In this document: piece by piece, positions 33,241 to 43,209 of the stretch
Position numbering within the stretch: position 1 is the stretch's first letter
Layout: each line of letters begins with the position of its first letter
From: Chlorops oryzae
Taxonomy: Eukaryota > Arthropoda > Insecta > Diptera > Chloropidae
NCBI GenBank assembly: GCA_020466095.1
Contig: CM035807.1
Coordinates: 100,377,999 to 100,441,998, forward strand
Direction: 5' to 3'
Length of the DNA: 64,000 bases
Made by a program: the position numbers and the translations under genes
The notes under the pieces: model-generated
Databases searched by the model: none
What the model saw: the letters and a program-made list of their open reading frames with translations, nothing else
What the model was told of the DNA's origin: nothing

Positions 33241-35325
33241 GTTCTCATGGATTGCGTTGAGATACATTTCAAAATAGGCCACGCCTTACAATTTTAAAAT
33301 TCTTTAGCAATTATTTTATTTTTTTTTCATAAAATTCCACAAAATTGAAAATGATTGAAATAGAAAAATAAATGAATTTCGAAACCATTTTCTTCATTTT
33401 ACGTAAATGTACATAACTATACAAGTCTACCTATTCGCTGGCAATTCTTTGCTAAAGTTTTTCATTTTCTTTCTTTCCGCCAGCTTTCACAAAAGCCGAC
33501 GAACTTTTTTAATAAAAATACCTTCACATTTTGTCGTTTCATTTGTTCATTCGACGATGAAGTTGTGTTCTGGAAGCCTCTCGCGAAACTTATGAAACGA
33601 AATCTACTCAATTTAAAGGAGCACCTTAAGCAATAACGATACCAATAAGAAAATACAGAAACAATAAAGAAAAAAAAGAAAAGGAGCGTACCGAGAAGCT
33701 CGAAGAACAATTTACAGCAATTTTTCCCAACGAACTTTTATAACTTTCATGAATTGTTCAACGCTGCCGCAATGCCATTTTGCCTCCTTCAATATTACCC
33801 TCGGGCGGTGTAAAGGATGTTCGCGGTGTAATGTAAGGCAGCCACTGTTCATCGGCAACAATAAAATCAAAAAATTGAGAGAGGGAGAGAGACAGGGAGA
33901 GACAGATTTTTTTGTTTTGATACCGAAGTTTCGTGTAAAAGAATATTTCACGGAAGGCAAAAAAAAGGGAAAAAGGAAGGGATTATAAACCCAAAAGTTT
34001 TGCGACAATCGTATGTAGTTGGCAAGGCATCAACATACTTTTTATTGGCCTTGTTAATTACCGTTTGCGAAACCTACATAATCCCTTAGATGGTATTTCA
34101 AAGCAATCAAAATTTTTCGCAGATCATGACAGGTGCTTGTGAACAATATTACGAGTGGATACTTGAATTTGCACACATTCAATTAAATACATATGTATGT
34201 TTGTATGTGCCTGCAGTGTATGTAAGTGTAAAATGAAAATCGTGTCGAAATCGTTTAAATCGCTTTTGTTCTTCCTTAATAATGGATGAGCGCAATTTTC
34301 CTTTACCCCTAGAGATATGCAATGTATATTAAGTATTTGATATGAGTGTGTGCATAACTCTATACATATACATATGATTGTACACTAACACACGTTGGTA
34401 ATTTTCTGTTAAAGTTAAAAAAAAACTTGTTTGCTCTCGTAAACTTTTAAGCTACAGCTACCTAAGCCCACACACACACACACACCCACAGACACAAAGA
34501 AGTGCTTTTTATTGTTCACCCTGCAAAGGCACGTCTGAGAGGAATGCCGACATTTCTTAAATGTCGTGGTGAAAGTTCACTGCACACAATAAGAACTTGC
34601 AGGGAAAATGTAATGAAATGTAACCAATAAACACAGCTGCAGACGAAATAAATCTTTTCCTGAAAACGAACGAAAATTTTCCGAAAGAAAAAAACATAAA
34701 ATAATAAATTTTTCCCAAATTACAACACAAACGTTTATTAATAAATGTTTGTCGCAATGAAGTTTTGTACATCTGTGCTTGTTTATGGCGAAAATTTAGT
34801 GCCAAGTACCCGAATGATTTGTTAAGGAAAAAGTGCTTTAAATATGTTGTATTCAATCTCGAGTTCAAAGGTTTTCGTATTAATAAGGATCCTTATTGCT
34901 CTCCGCAGTTATGTTCAAAGAAAATTATATCTTTGGTGAACATTTTTCTCGAAAAAACAATTCATTTGGTTTTCATGTTTTGTTAAAAATAGGCACAGCG
35001 ATGCCCGTTAGAGAGAAATTTTGGATCAAATGGAAAAATTTTTGTTGAACCCTATAGTACCCCTATGGGTATAGGCAACGGTACATCATCATCATCAGGA
35101 AGAGGTCTGTTTCGAGTTTCGAAAAGTAAGCCTTTAAAACAGCTTCGAACAAAACTTGTAGAAAATTTCAGGACTCCTTTTTTTAGAACTGTTGGCCGCC
35201 AATGAAAATCCTAGGACGCAGTAAAATACCCATCTCCATAGCCTACACTGAGCGAACGTAACCATGATATTTAAAAAAAAATTTAAATAAAATCTCATTT
35301 GTTTTATAAAATACGACACATAAGA
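33241..35325. other. Non-coding DNA, no gene recognised
   Basis: Overlapping frames on both strands near 33462-34008 and 34557-34986 are low complexity and mutually exclusive. An AC run lies at about 34469-34486 and a GA-rich tract near 33876-33904. Confidence 0.5.
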
Positions 35326-35331
35326 TGAATA

Positions 35332-35613
35332 TTAGGGTGGTCCTTATTTAAAAAAAAAATTTTTTCGTGCGACACTCCGTCATTTTAATATATACCACGA
35401 GAAAAAATTTCTTTAATTTTTAGAAATTTTTTAAATGACATTTAGGGGTCGCTATCAGCGTTTATATGGAAAATTTTGAACGTTGGTAGCGACCCCTAAA
35501 AGTCATTTAAAAAATTTCAAAAAATTAAAGAAATTTTTTCTCGTGGTGTATATTCAAATGACGGAGTGTCGCGCAAAAACAAAGAAAAATTTTTAAAATA
35601 AGGACCACCCTAA
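35332..35613. mobile_element. Foldback element B (TTAGG-type), 282 bp
   Basis: Ends TTAGGGTGGTCCTTATTT on both sides (right inverted), with an exact 6-bp duplication TGAATA (35326-35331, 35614-35619). It is almost one perfect hairpin: TAGGGGTCGCTA on the left arm pairs with TAGCGACCCCTA on the right. Its ends match element A. This is the simplest member of the family. Confidence 0.93.
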
Positions 35614-36439
35614 TGAATATACATCTTAGAACTTTTTAAGGATTGCGACAGCAGTCATACGACAACGGAGTGACAAAATCGGATGAAGTCCATCCGAAGG
35701 CCTTTTTTTGGGGTTATGCTGAGCAGAGGGCTTTGTGGCTGTATGCTTTGAAATTGAAATGAATTTGTTTCAATATTTCTTCTTATATAGGTATTTTAGT
35801 ATTTTTCATTTTAAAAATTATCTTGTCATTTCATTTATGTTCAATTTAACCTGAAATATGGTTGATTTAAACGAAAAATCTTTACCCTTTCCAACAAGAA
35901 AAATTTTTTTAATTAAAAATATTCCTTATTGAAGCTGTTTTGTATGTTTTTCCTTTTGAATTAACCAATTTTCTTATTGATTTTTTTTTTCTCTGTGCAG
36001 ATATGGCGAATAAGTAGGTTAGAGAAGGACTAGTTGAGCAACGGGACAATTTGGGCAATCACAATATCTCCAAAAACTTCTTCAGCACGTAAAACATTAT
36101 ATAGAGGAAATTTGGTATCAAGCCAGGGGAAATCATGACGTGGCCGATAGTCACGATTAATCGAACGACCATACCTATGGTGCAAATTAAGCAACTTCGA
36201 CTTTCTTCATTTAAACTGCTGAAGGACATTTTACAAAGGGATAAATGCCTAATCGATAGGGTTTCATAACAATCGATTGAGACTTATTGTTTAAAAACTA
36301 TACCAACTCTAATAATAAATTAACTGCTCAGCTAGCCCCACTCCACACGATTAATTTGAAGCATTGCAAGCACTATTGCCAGTTTGGTGAAATCTCCGGG
36401 GAATTATAAAGAAATTTGTGATTTAGTGGAGTTTTAGGG

Positions 36440-36447
36440 TATAAAAG
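36440..36447 (+). promoter_or_regulatory. Possible TATA box upstream of glutamine synthetase
   Basis: TATAAAAG, 624 bp before the start codon on the same strand. No convincing initiator at the usual distance, so its use is uncertain. Confidence 0.2.
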
Positions 36448-36611
36448 TGGTCAGAGAAATATTTACGGGATATTCCGCTAAAATCTGGCAACAGTGATTG
36501 CAAGTTTTCATAGTCCGTAGAAATAGGTTTAACAAATTAGGTTGTTCAAGATAGGATAGCTTGCAGGCGTACAAGTATATTAAGGTCAGCTAGAGCTAGC
36601 CCCATACGCGC

Positions 36612-36700
36612 GGGAGCCTCGGCAGCGAAATAGAATGGGATTTGTTTTGCGCACAAGTTCGTGAAAAACAAAAATAGCTCTCTAAAGGTATTTAGTTAGT
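36612..36700 (+). repeat. Inverted repeat U, left copy (5' of glutamine synthetase)
   Basis: About 90 bp matching the minus strand of 43119-43209: AATAGAATGG, TTTTGCGCACAAGTTCGTG, CTAAAGGTA-TTAGTTAG. The two copies flank the glutamine synthetase gene in opposite orientation, 6.5 kb apart. Confidence 0.75.
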
Positions 36701-37070
36701 TCATAGATAGTAGAAAGTCGTCAGAAAACACCTTTTCTTCGAAGAAATGGCAAAACAGGCATTGAAAAGCCCGCATTTCAAATAAAATTATATGAACAAG
36801 CAAGCCTTTAATTTTGATTGGAAAAAGTCTCTTGCGAATGATTTTGTTTTTGAAAATTTAGTTCCGCTTAAATTTTTGAGTAAAAATAATATAAGTTTTC
36901 CTTTTTGTGAAATTAACTTTTTTTATATATATTTTTCATAATAATAAAATGGCCAAATTGTAGTGAGTTTTTTCCAAAAAAAAAAAAGGATTTCCTTTTT
37001 GAAAGGCAAATCTACTTGCCGCCATAATATTTCGCATCGGGAACACTTATTACTTCATTCAAATTTTACA

Positions 37071-38267
37071 ATGGCAGCTCGCTGTGTTGGGTTTTTGCTT
37101 AGCAAACATTTTCTCGCGACGACTTTTGTTCGCCATGGTCACTTTCTCAAGCATTCTCCCAATTCAGTGTTGAATAAAAACCTACTCGAACGTTTCCGTA
37201 AACTGAAAACGCCTGGTGAGCAAATTACGGCCACATATTTATGGATTGACGGTACTGGAGAGAATTTGCGTCTTAAAGATCGTATCCTTGAGAAAGCCCC
37301 GCAATGTGTCGACGAACTACCGATATGGCAATATGACGGAAGCTCAACATATCAAGTTACCGATGACAATACCGATTTAATGCTTCATCCGCGTGCCATC
37401 TATCGCGATCCTTTCAAGCGTGAAAACGATATAATTGTCGTATGCGAGACATTCCATGCGGACGGAAAGCCGACTGCGTCTAACAAGCGTTGCAGATGCG
37501 CCGAGGCCATGGAGAAAGCCAAAGATCATGAGCCCTGGTTTGGCATCGAGCAGGAGTACACTCTTATGGATACAGATGGTCGGCCATTTGGATGGCCTGA
37601 AGTTGGATACCCTGCAGCACAGGGTCCTTATTACTGCGGCGTTGGTGCCGATCGAGTCTTCGCACGTGATTTAGTCGAGGCGCATGCAATGGCTTGCCTA
37701 TGTTGTGGTATCGACTTTTGTGGCACTAATGCCGAAGTGCTGCCAGCACAATGGGAATTCCAAACGGGACCAACGGAAGGTATAAAAGCATGCGATGACC
37801 TATGGGTGTCACGATACATATTGCAACGTATCGCTGAAAATTTTGGTGTTATTGTTACCTTCGATCCGAAGCCAGTGACTGGTGCATGGAACGGTGCTGG
37901 TGCACATACGAACTTCTCAACAAAAGCGATGCGCTCTGACGGGGGTATGAAGGCCATGGAAGCGGCTATTGAAAAGCTAAGCAAGCAACAGGCACGTCAC
38001 ATAAAAGCCTACGATCCCAAAGGGGGAAAGGATAACGAGCGTAGATTGATCGGACGCCTCGAAACCTCGAGCATTGACAAATTCTCATGGGCCATAGCGG
38101 GACGCAATGTCAGTGTACGTATTCCGCGAGGCGTTGCCGAGGCCGGCAAGGGATACTTGGAGGATCGCCGTCCCAGTTCAAACTGCGATCCGTATTCTGT
38201 GTGTGATGCTTTAGTAAGAACCTGTCTCCTCGATGAGGGTGACGAAAATGACTGCCCAAAAAAGTAG
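37071..38267 (+). CDS. Gs1: Glutamine synthetase, mitochondrial-type, intronless
   Basis: Makes glutamine from glutamate, ammonia and ATP. The start is the ATG at 37071: the frame is open 36 codons further up, but only from a GTG, and those residues are unlike the family. The product is 398 aa, about the length of fly Gs1. Residues 1-39 have many basic and no acidic residues, as in a mitochondrial presequence; the likely site of action is therefore the mitochondrion. The beta-Grasp-type N domain covers about 40-140 (YLWIDGTGEN, WQYDGSSTYQ) and the catalytic domain about 145-390. Visible active-site residues: E160 and E162 (WFGIEQEY), E222 and E229 (NAEVLPAQWEF), H279 (NGAGAHTNFS), R325, R350, R353, E364 and R366 (GYLEDRRPSSNCDPY). 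All are intact. There are no introns, and 15 cysteines including C209/C211/C212/C217, which seems many. The symbol Gs1 is by family resemblance; a retrocopied paralogue is an alternative. Confidence 0.95.
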   Translation: MAARCVGFLLSKHFLATTFVRHGHFLKHSPNSVLNKNLLERFRKLKTPGEQITATYLWIDGTGENLRLKDRILEKAPQCVDELPIWQYDGSSTYQVTDDNTDLMLHPRAIYRDPFKRENDIIVVCETFHADGKPTASNKRCRCAEAMEKAKDHEPWFGIEQEYTLMDTDGRPFGWPEVGYPAAQGPYYCGVGADRVFARDLVEAHAMACLCCGIDFCGTNAEVLPAQWEFQTGPTEGIKACDDLWVSRYILQRIAENFGVIVTFDPKPVTGAWNGAGAHTNFSTKAMRSDGGMKAMEAAIEKLSKQQARHIKAYDPKGGKDNERRLIGRLETSSIDKFSWAIAGRNVSVRIPRGVAEAGKGYLEDRRPSSNCDPYSVCDALVRTCLLDEGDENDCPKK

Positions 38268-38301
38268 ACGTCATGAGTGGGCAGAAGCAAAAATGAATGT
38301 C

Positions 38302-38307
38302 AATAAA
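38302..38307 (+). terminator. Poly(A) signal of glutamine synthetase
   Basis: AATAAA, 35 bp after the stop codon, in the sense orientation. It supports an expressed gene with a very short 3' UTR. Confidence 0.75.
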
Positions 38308-38309
38308 AT

Positions 38310-39595
38310 ATGAAGCACAAATATATTTTGAAATACAAGCTACTTTGGGCCTTTTTGATTATAGCCAGGGCTTAAGAGGCATAATCTAAAAATTTTGATT
38401 TTTCGTCATGCGTGAAAGGATATGAATGCATGAAACGCTCGGCAGGACCATGTACGTTCGAGCTTCATGCACACGTTAATGTTCGTTCAGGTCATGCCGG
38501 GAATGGCTTTTTATAGTTTTTGATTCGTATATGAACTGAAAGGTTCGGAAATGCATTTCCAATATACCAATTGCGATTCGAAATCTTTTACGAAATGCAT
38601 CGCAATACAGAGTAAGGCACCTGTATGGCTCTGATTTCATTTACGCAATCGTTATAAGCCGCTTGAGTCCACTTTGAGTGTAATTAAGTTACCCCTTATC
38701 GTGTGCGTTGAAGGTATCATCTGCCATAATCTTTCCTGCATAATTAAACTTCATTTCCAGCAGTTTCTCTCGAAATACGTTCGTTGTGCTCAAGGTTGCG
38801 ATAGTAATTTAACTGCGGAAGAGGGCATTTCCCCTTGGTCATTGGGACCGAATCAAATGCATTTATGTATGTCAAAAATGCTGCTTAATGAAGTTATAAA
38901 GATTTCGTAGGCTAAAACTTAAGGTCCAGGTCCTTTAAACGAAGCGCTTGGAGTGCTGGCCGCATTAATATGGGTCATAAAATGAGCGCGCTCGAATGAT
39001 TTTTATTTTGTTTCCAGGCAGATCCCATGTGTGTATCCTCACTCACTACTCATTCACTCACACACAAGCATACACGGAAGCGTCCATCCTTACCTATCAA
39101 AGGCTACATTTTCAATATTTAACACACTCATTGCGGGATGCAAACTTTGTGCTGTCGTTGTGCCAGCGGGTTCAACTACAAAATGAAGTTATTTTCATGG
39201 CTAAAAGCTAAAGTACTTTTTGCATAATAAAAACCGATCAATAAGGAATATGGCCAATGGCTAAAAACACACTCGTCCCGTAATTGTAGTGAAGCGCTTT
39301 CATTCGCATTAAATTCCGAACGTAATGCTGCCGTGCTTCTGTGAGTCGCCGATAAGGAAAACTGTGTTTCGCATCGTATCAGCCGGTAAACAAACTACGG
39401 GCTTCCGCTTCTTGGACATCCTCTATTTCTAGTTTCCGGTAAATGTTCCGTATAGCTATCTATACGCTTGTCCTTTCCGTTTAACATTAGACAACAAATG
39501 ACTCCCACTCGATGGGAGGTTGTTTTTCGATTTTCCTATACTTTCTTCTATATGCCTTTGCATGTTCATATGTATGTGTGCCATACCGTTCAGAA
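38310..39595. other. Non-coding DNA, no gene recognised
   Basis: Short frames near 38674 and 38996 show no features of a gene. No repeats recognised. Confidence 0.5.
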
Positions 39596-39753
39596 AATCC
39601 AACTACTACCCGACTAGTCACAAAAGCACTATCAGGGCTGTCACAGAATCCGATTGATGTCGGAATTGGAATTTTAGTCGACTGAATTTTCATATAAATT
39701 TCATAGACACCCGGATAAAATGGGGTACTGTGCAAATGAGAACCAATAAATCG

Positions 39754-40680
39754 GGGCTGTTATGGAAACCGACAACTGTCTGAATCAGATTTGAAATCAA
39801 CACATTTTTCGTTTTGGGGTTATAGAATCAGACTTTCAGTTTTGAAACTGTTTTCAATTTCGAAATCAGGTTTGCATTGTTTTTAGGTGTTACAGAAACA
39901 GATTTATTGATTTTATTGTCTGATTTAAACCGAGCAGCTTTTAGTTGACAGAATTGGTCGGCAGATTGTGTGAGGATTTTTTCCCGGCTGGTTTTTTTAG
40001 TAGAAATAAATGTAAATACTTTATTTGAATATATTTTCTTAACAATTAATTGTTTGGGTATTTAATGTTTTTGACTAAAGAGGGAACGCATAAAAATGCG
40101 ACTCAGGATTATATACTAGTTGAGGTTATGGAAAACCCCCCGGGGATGGCCAAGGGGCTTACTTAGCGGAACAAACCGCTTGTGGACTTGTTATGGCAGC
40201 AACTCGTGGTGTCGTTGAATTCTGCAGACCCACCCACAAAAGATGTAATCATCCACCCGATTCTCTAGCTCATTTCTTTTAGCAAGCTTCGCAACAGTTT
40301 GGCTGCTACCAATAAAGGTGAAGCACTTAGGACGCATATCGGTTCGTTGTGATACCACGGAAATGGGAAATCAAAAATCAAAAATCAAAAAAAAAAAATC
40401 CAATTGGGAGTTGAACCCAGCGCCTCTCGCATTGAAATTTGACATCTCAGCAAATTAAGCCACGGGGGTCGCCAAGATTGACCTAGTTTTTAACGCATAT
40501 GTAGTTTTTGTTTTGTTTTCCTTATAGCATTTTCAAGTGTCAGGTTTTCCTATCTTCGAAAATCGATTTTGCTAACTTCGAAAAAAGCAAAACTGTGTCT
40601 ATTTCATAACACCATTAGAAACAGATATTGATTTCAATTCTGATTCTGATTCAATTCTGTGTCAGTTTCCATAACAGCCC
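39754..40680. mobile_element. Foldback element J (GGGCTGTTATGG ends)
   Basis: Left GGGCTGTTATGGAAACCGAC, right inverted GGGCTGTTATGGAAACTGAC. Degenerate copies of this end recur: GGGCTGTCACAGAATCCGA at about 39635, GGGGTTATAGAATCAGA at about 39816, GGTGTTACAGAAACAGA at about 39887, and an inverted one near 40600. The terminal word is thus amplified inside and beside the element. A tRNA-derived SINE (40281-40476) lies within. Target duplication not evident. Confidence 0.7.
40281..40476 (-). mobile_element. tRNA-derived SINE, copy 1
   Basis: The minus strand begins with a tRNA-like head: A-box-like TGGCTTAATTTG, then the T arm TGGGTTCAACTCCCA with the B box GGTTCAACTCC. The body shares CACTTAGG and TGATACCA words, in the same order and spacing, with the copy at 47310-47520. 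A poly(A)-rich stretch (plus strand) sits between head and body. No target duplication found for this copy. Confidence 0.7.
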
Positions 40681-40774
40681 GGATTGTTCCAATTCTAGAG
40701 CACTTGTCATATTTCAAGTAGCCTCAGAGTACTCCTTTATGGTAAATTGACCTCTTCGTTACTGCAGGGTATTT

Positions 40775-42537
40775 AGTATAGCAGCTGGTGTGATCTAGTG
40801 ATTTCAAGCTTTAACTGGACCCAATGGGATGAAAGTTGGCTTTCCATTTTTCTTTTTCTACTTTAATTCTCAAACGTATTCACATGTATGCATGGTTATA
40901 ACTGTGTGTCTTCATTTTCTGACATTGTTGAGTAACTTAATTTCTTTTTAGAGTGTGGCTCTTCACATAATCCTTGGTATCCTTACAGTTTTTTTTTTTT
41001 TTTTTTTTTTTGTGCTCTCGACAAGATAATGATAAATGTACCAAAAAAATTATAGTTTAGTGCTTTTAGGAAAACATTTTAGTGAGGTTTCTAATGCAAT
41101 AGGGCTCCCAAATGGGAATACTATAACCCTTTTTTTGACTACTCAGTCAGTTCTCTTAAACTCTTTTTTTATCCATGTCAGAGTTGTGATAAATTGTCGA
41201 AATTCTTCATCCCCACTTTGTCCTATACACCGCTTTCATGTAAATATGTATCTAAATAAGCAATGCACTGACAGTTCAGAGTATTAATTTTTTTGCTGCT
41301 GCAACTCGTTCGACCAAGAATTTCTGTCTTCATGAGCTTTTCATTTCATTTCCCCAAAATTTTGCATGAACATTATGTGTATATTCACAGCATTTCCTGG
41401 GGCAGGAGTTTTTCTTGTTTTTGTGGCATTGATTGGTGTAAGTACCCCTTTACCGGGTGTTAAAGGGTTGAGAGTAATGTCCTTCTTTTTTTTTTTGTTT
41501 TGTTTTTTGGTACAAAATTAAGTTTCTCATTCCTTTGGGAATATATTTTAAGCTCACTGATTTTCGTTTTTCTCGCTTACAGTGCTTCCAGCATTTTCCA
41601 CTGATGCCGAAGTTTTTTGTCCTTCTCTTTGTACAAGTCTTTGCTGTTAGCGCTGCCAATCCTTTCATAAGTTTCGTTGCTCTTACTGTTCTCTTTTTTG
41701 TTATTTTTTTTTTTTGTTGCTGTTGCTGCTGCTGCTGGTGCCACTGCAAGGGCAAGGATCTTTAATCCTTTTGAATGGTTCTGTAATTAACTTTTCAACT
41801 TAAATAATTTTCATTTTGTATTTGAGCTCTCTCTGTACCAGCTAACATTTCCTATTTCAAAATGTTGGTTATAAATTTTAGCTGCTTGAGTAGAGGAGAA
41901 AATAAAAGAAAGAAACCCTGCCTTGTCATGTCGTGAACACGAAAATTAATAAACGAACAAGTTTCTGTTGGCATTTGGATTAGCTGCGGTTTCTTGACTG
42001 TTCCCTTCACTGCTTCAACTATTACACACGAGGCACACCAAAAGAATAGGTGCCTTTGAGTTTGCTCTTGCTTTTTGCTTTTTGGGTTTTGTTTTTGTTT
42101 TTTGTTATATGATTTCATATCATAGCTTTGAGTTCTTCCAGTTCCCGAATACGTTTTTGACTTTTCGCTTCGACTCTGAAACTAAAATGCCAATTAAAAT
42201 GTGTGCAATTAAATTAGAGCTTGGCTTAGGAGTAGAATTCATTCAAAAGGAAAGCATTTAATTAATCGTAGATTTTTGAGATTTCTCTTCAAATTTATTC
42301 ACCCGTTCATCCAAAAGCAAAGGCAAAGGCAAAGCAAAGGAGTCTGTTACAAAAACATCAACAAAACATTCGCAGCGATGAAATGTTTTCAATTTCAATG
42401 AACTTTCAAATTTAAAGCAATAAAATAAATTCGAATTCTAAATTCTCAAAATTCTTTGCGTTCTTTTGGCTATAGAAAAAAAAAAAATTTCTTCCTTTTT
42501 TTTTTTTTTTTTTTTGTGTTTGCATCTCTCTCATCAG
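40775..42537. other. Non-coding DNA; one signal-peptide-like frame not called
   Basis: A 53-codon + frame with an ATG at 41604 begins MPKFFVLLFVQVFAVSAANP, like a signal peptide, 22 bp after an acceptor-like CTCGCTTACAG. It then runs into a T tract and a TGC microsatellite read as polycysteine. Also T homopolymers near 40990 and 42500. Confidence 0.4.
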
Positions 42538-42561
42538 CCCTCAAACGAAATTCCTAAGAAA

Positions 42562-42783
42562 ATGTCAACAGCACAATTAGCGGAAGTGGTGAAATCATAT
42601 CTGGATACAATGTTCGATCCCACAGCGCCGATGTCGCATTGCCAGCCGAGTTTTTTGGATTGTACTTTCGATGCTGTATACTATGTGGGTGGATTATTTA
42701 TTCCTGTGTTTTTCACTTTGCTGCAAATTCCTTTTCGGAAGTTGAAGACGTTTCAAGTGTCCTTCCACGGCCCTAAGAGTTGA
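42562..42783 (+). CDS. Hypothetical 73-aa protein or 3' coding exon, one membrane segment
   Basis: I do not recognise this protein. The ATG at 42562 follows a long pyrimidine tract and a clean acceptor (TCTCTCTCATCAG, exon from 42538), so this could be an exon after a 5' UTR intron. Upstream in-frame codons come from the T tract and are discounted. Residues 1-20 could form a helix (STAQLAEVVKSYLDTMFDP); two cysteines (27 and 34) come before one hydrophobic segment at about 37-58 (YYVGGLFIPVFFTLL). The tail is basic, ending HGPKS before TGA. The frame has mixed, non-repetitive composition, unlike its neighbours. No good splice donor lies inside, and no poly(A) signal lies close behind. It might equally be a chance frame. 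Confidence 0.35.
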   Translation: MSTAQLAEVVKSYLDTMFDPTAPMSHCQPSFLDCTFDAVYYVGGLFIPVFFTLLQIPFRKLKTFQVSFHGPKS

Positions 42784-43118
42784 AGAGCTGTTGGGTACGG
42801 TTGCGAAAGAAGCAGCGAACAAATTGATTGACCACCAGAAACATATCAATTAATTTGAATTTTTTTATTTCATTTTAAGAATTTACGGAAGTACAAATTT
42901 TGGAAAAAAAATTCGAGGAAAATAAAAAAGGTCTTTAACCCCTTAAAGGGTAAGGACAAAATAGATGGGACTATCCAAAAAAAAATGTCATCTCGTGGTT
43001 AGCCTTTATCGCAACCCCTCTGGCATAGGGAGTGGTACATACATATTTGACGATCAAGTTTTCCACATTTATTTTCCAAGGACTTTTCGTTTTAAAGAAG
43101 ATCTTAGAAATCACAGTC

Positions 43119-43209
43119 CTAACTAACTACCTTTAAAGAGTTATTTTTCGTTTGGCACGAACTTGTGCGCAAAACGAGTTCCATTCTATTGCCCTGCCAA
43201 GGCTTCTGC
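43119..43209 (-). repeat. Inverted repeat U, right copy (3' of glutamine synthetase)
   Basis: Inverted partner of 36612-36700; contains CACGAACTTGTGCGCAAAA. Confidence 0.75.

Larger units (their letters stand above)
39596..40774. repeat. Dispersed repeat R, copy 2 (split by element J)
   Basis: The start block (39596-39624, CTACTACCCGACTAGTCACA) and end block (40711-40774, CTCAGAGTACTCCTTTATGG) match 19637-20725. Between them lies foldback DNA with GGGCTGT-type ends, plus a SINE. Confidence 0.6.

Noticed and set aside
36963..37070. 36-codon N-terminal extension of glutamine synthetase
   Set aside because: Starts at GTG, is lysine-rich from an A tract and not like the family; the ATG at 37071 gives the usual length.
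41604..41765. Small secreted cysteine-rich peptide
   Set aside because: Signal-peptide-like start, but the cysteines are a TGC microsatellite and the middle is a T tract; more likely chance.
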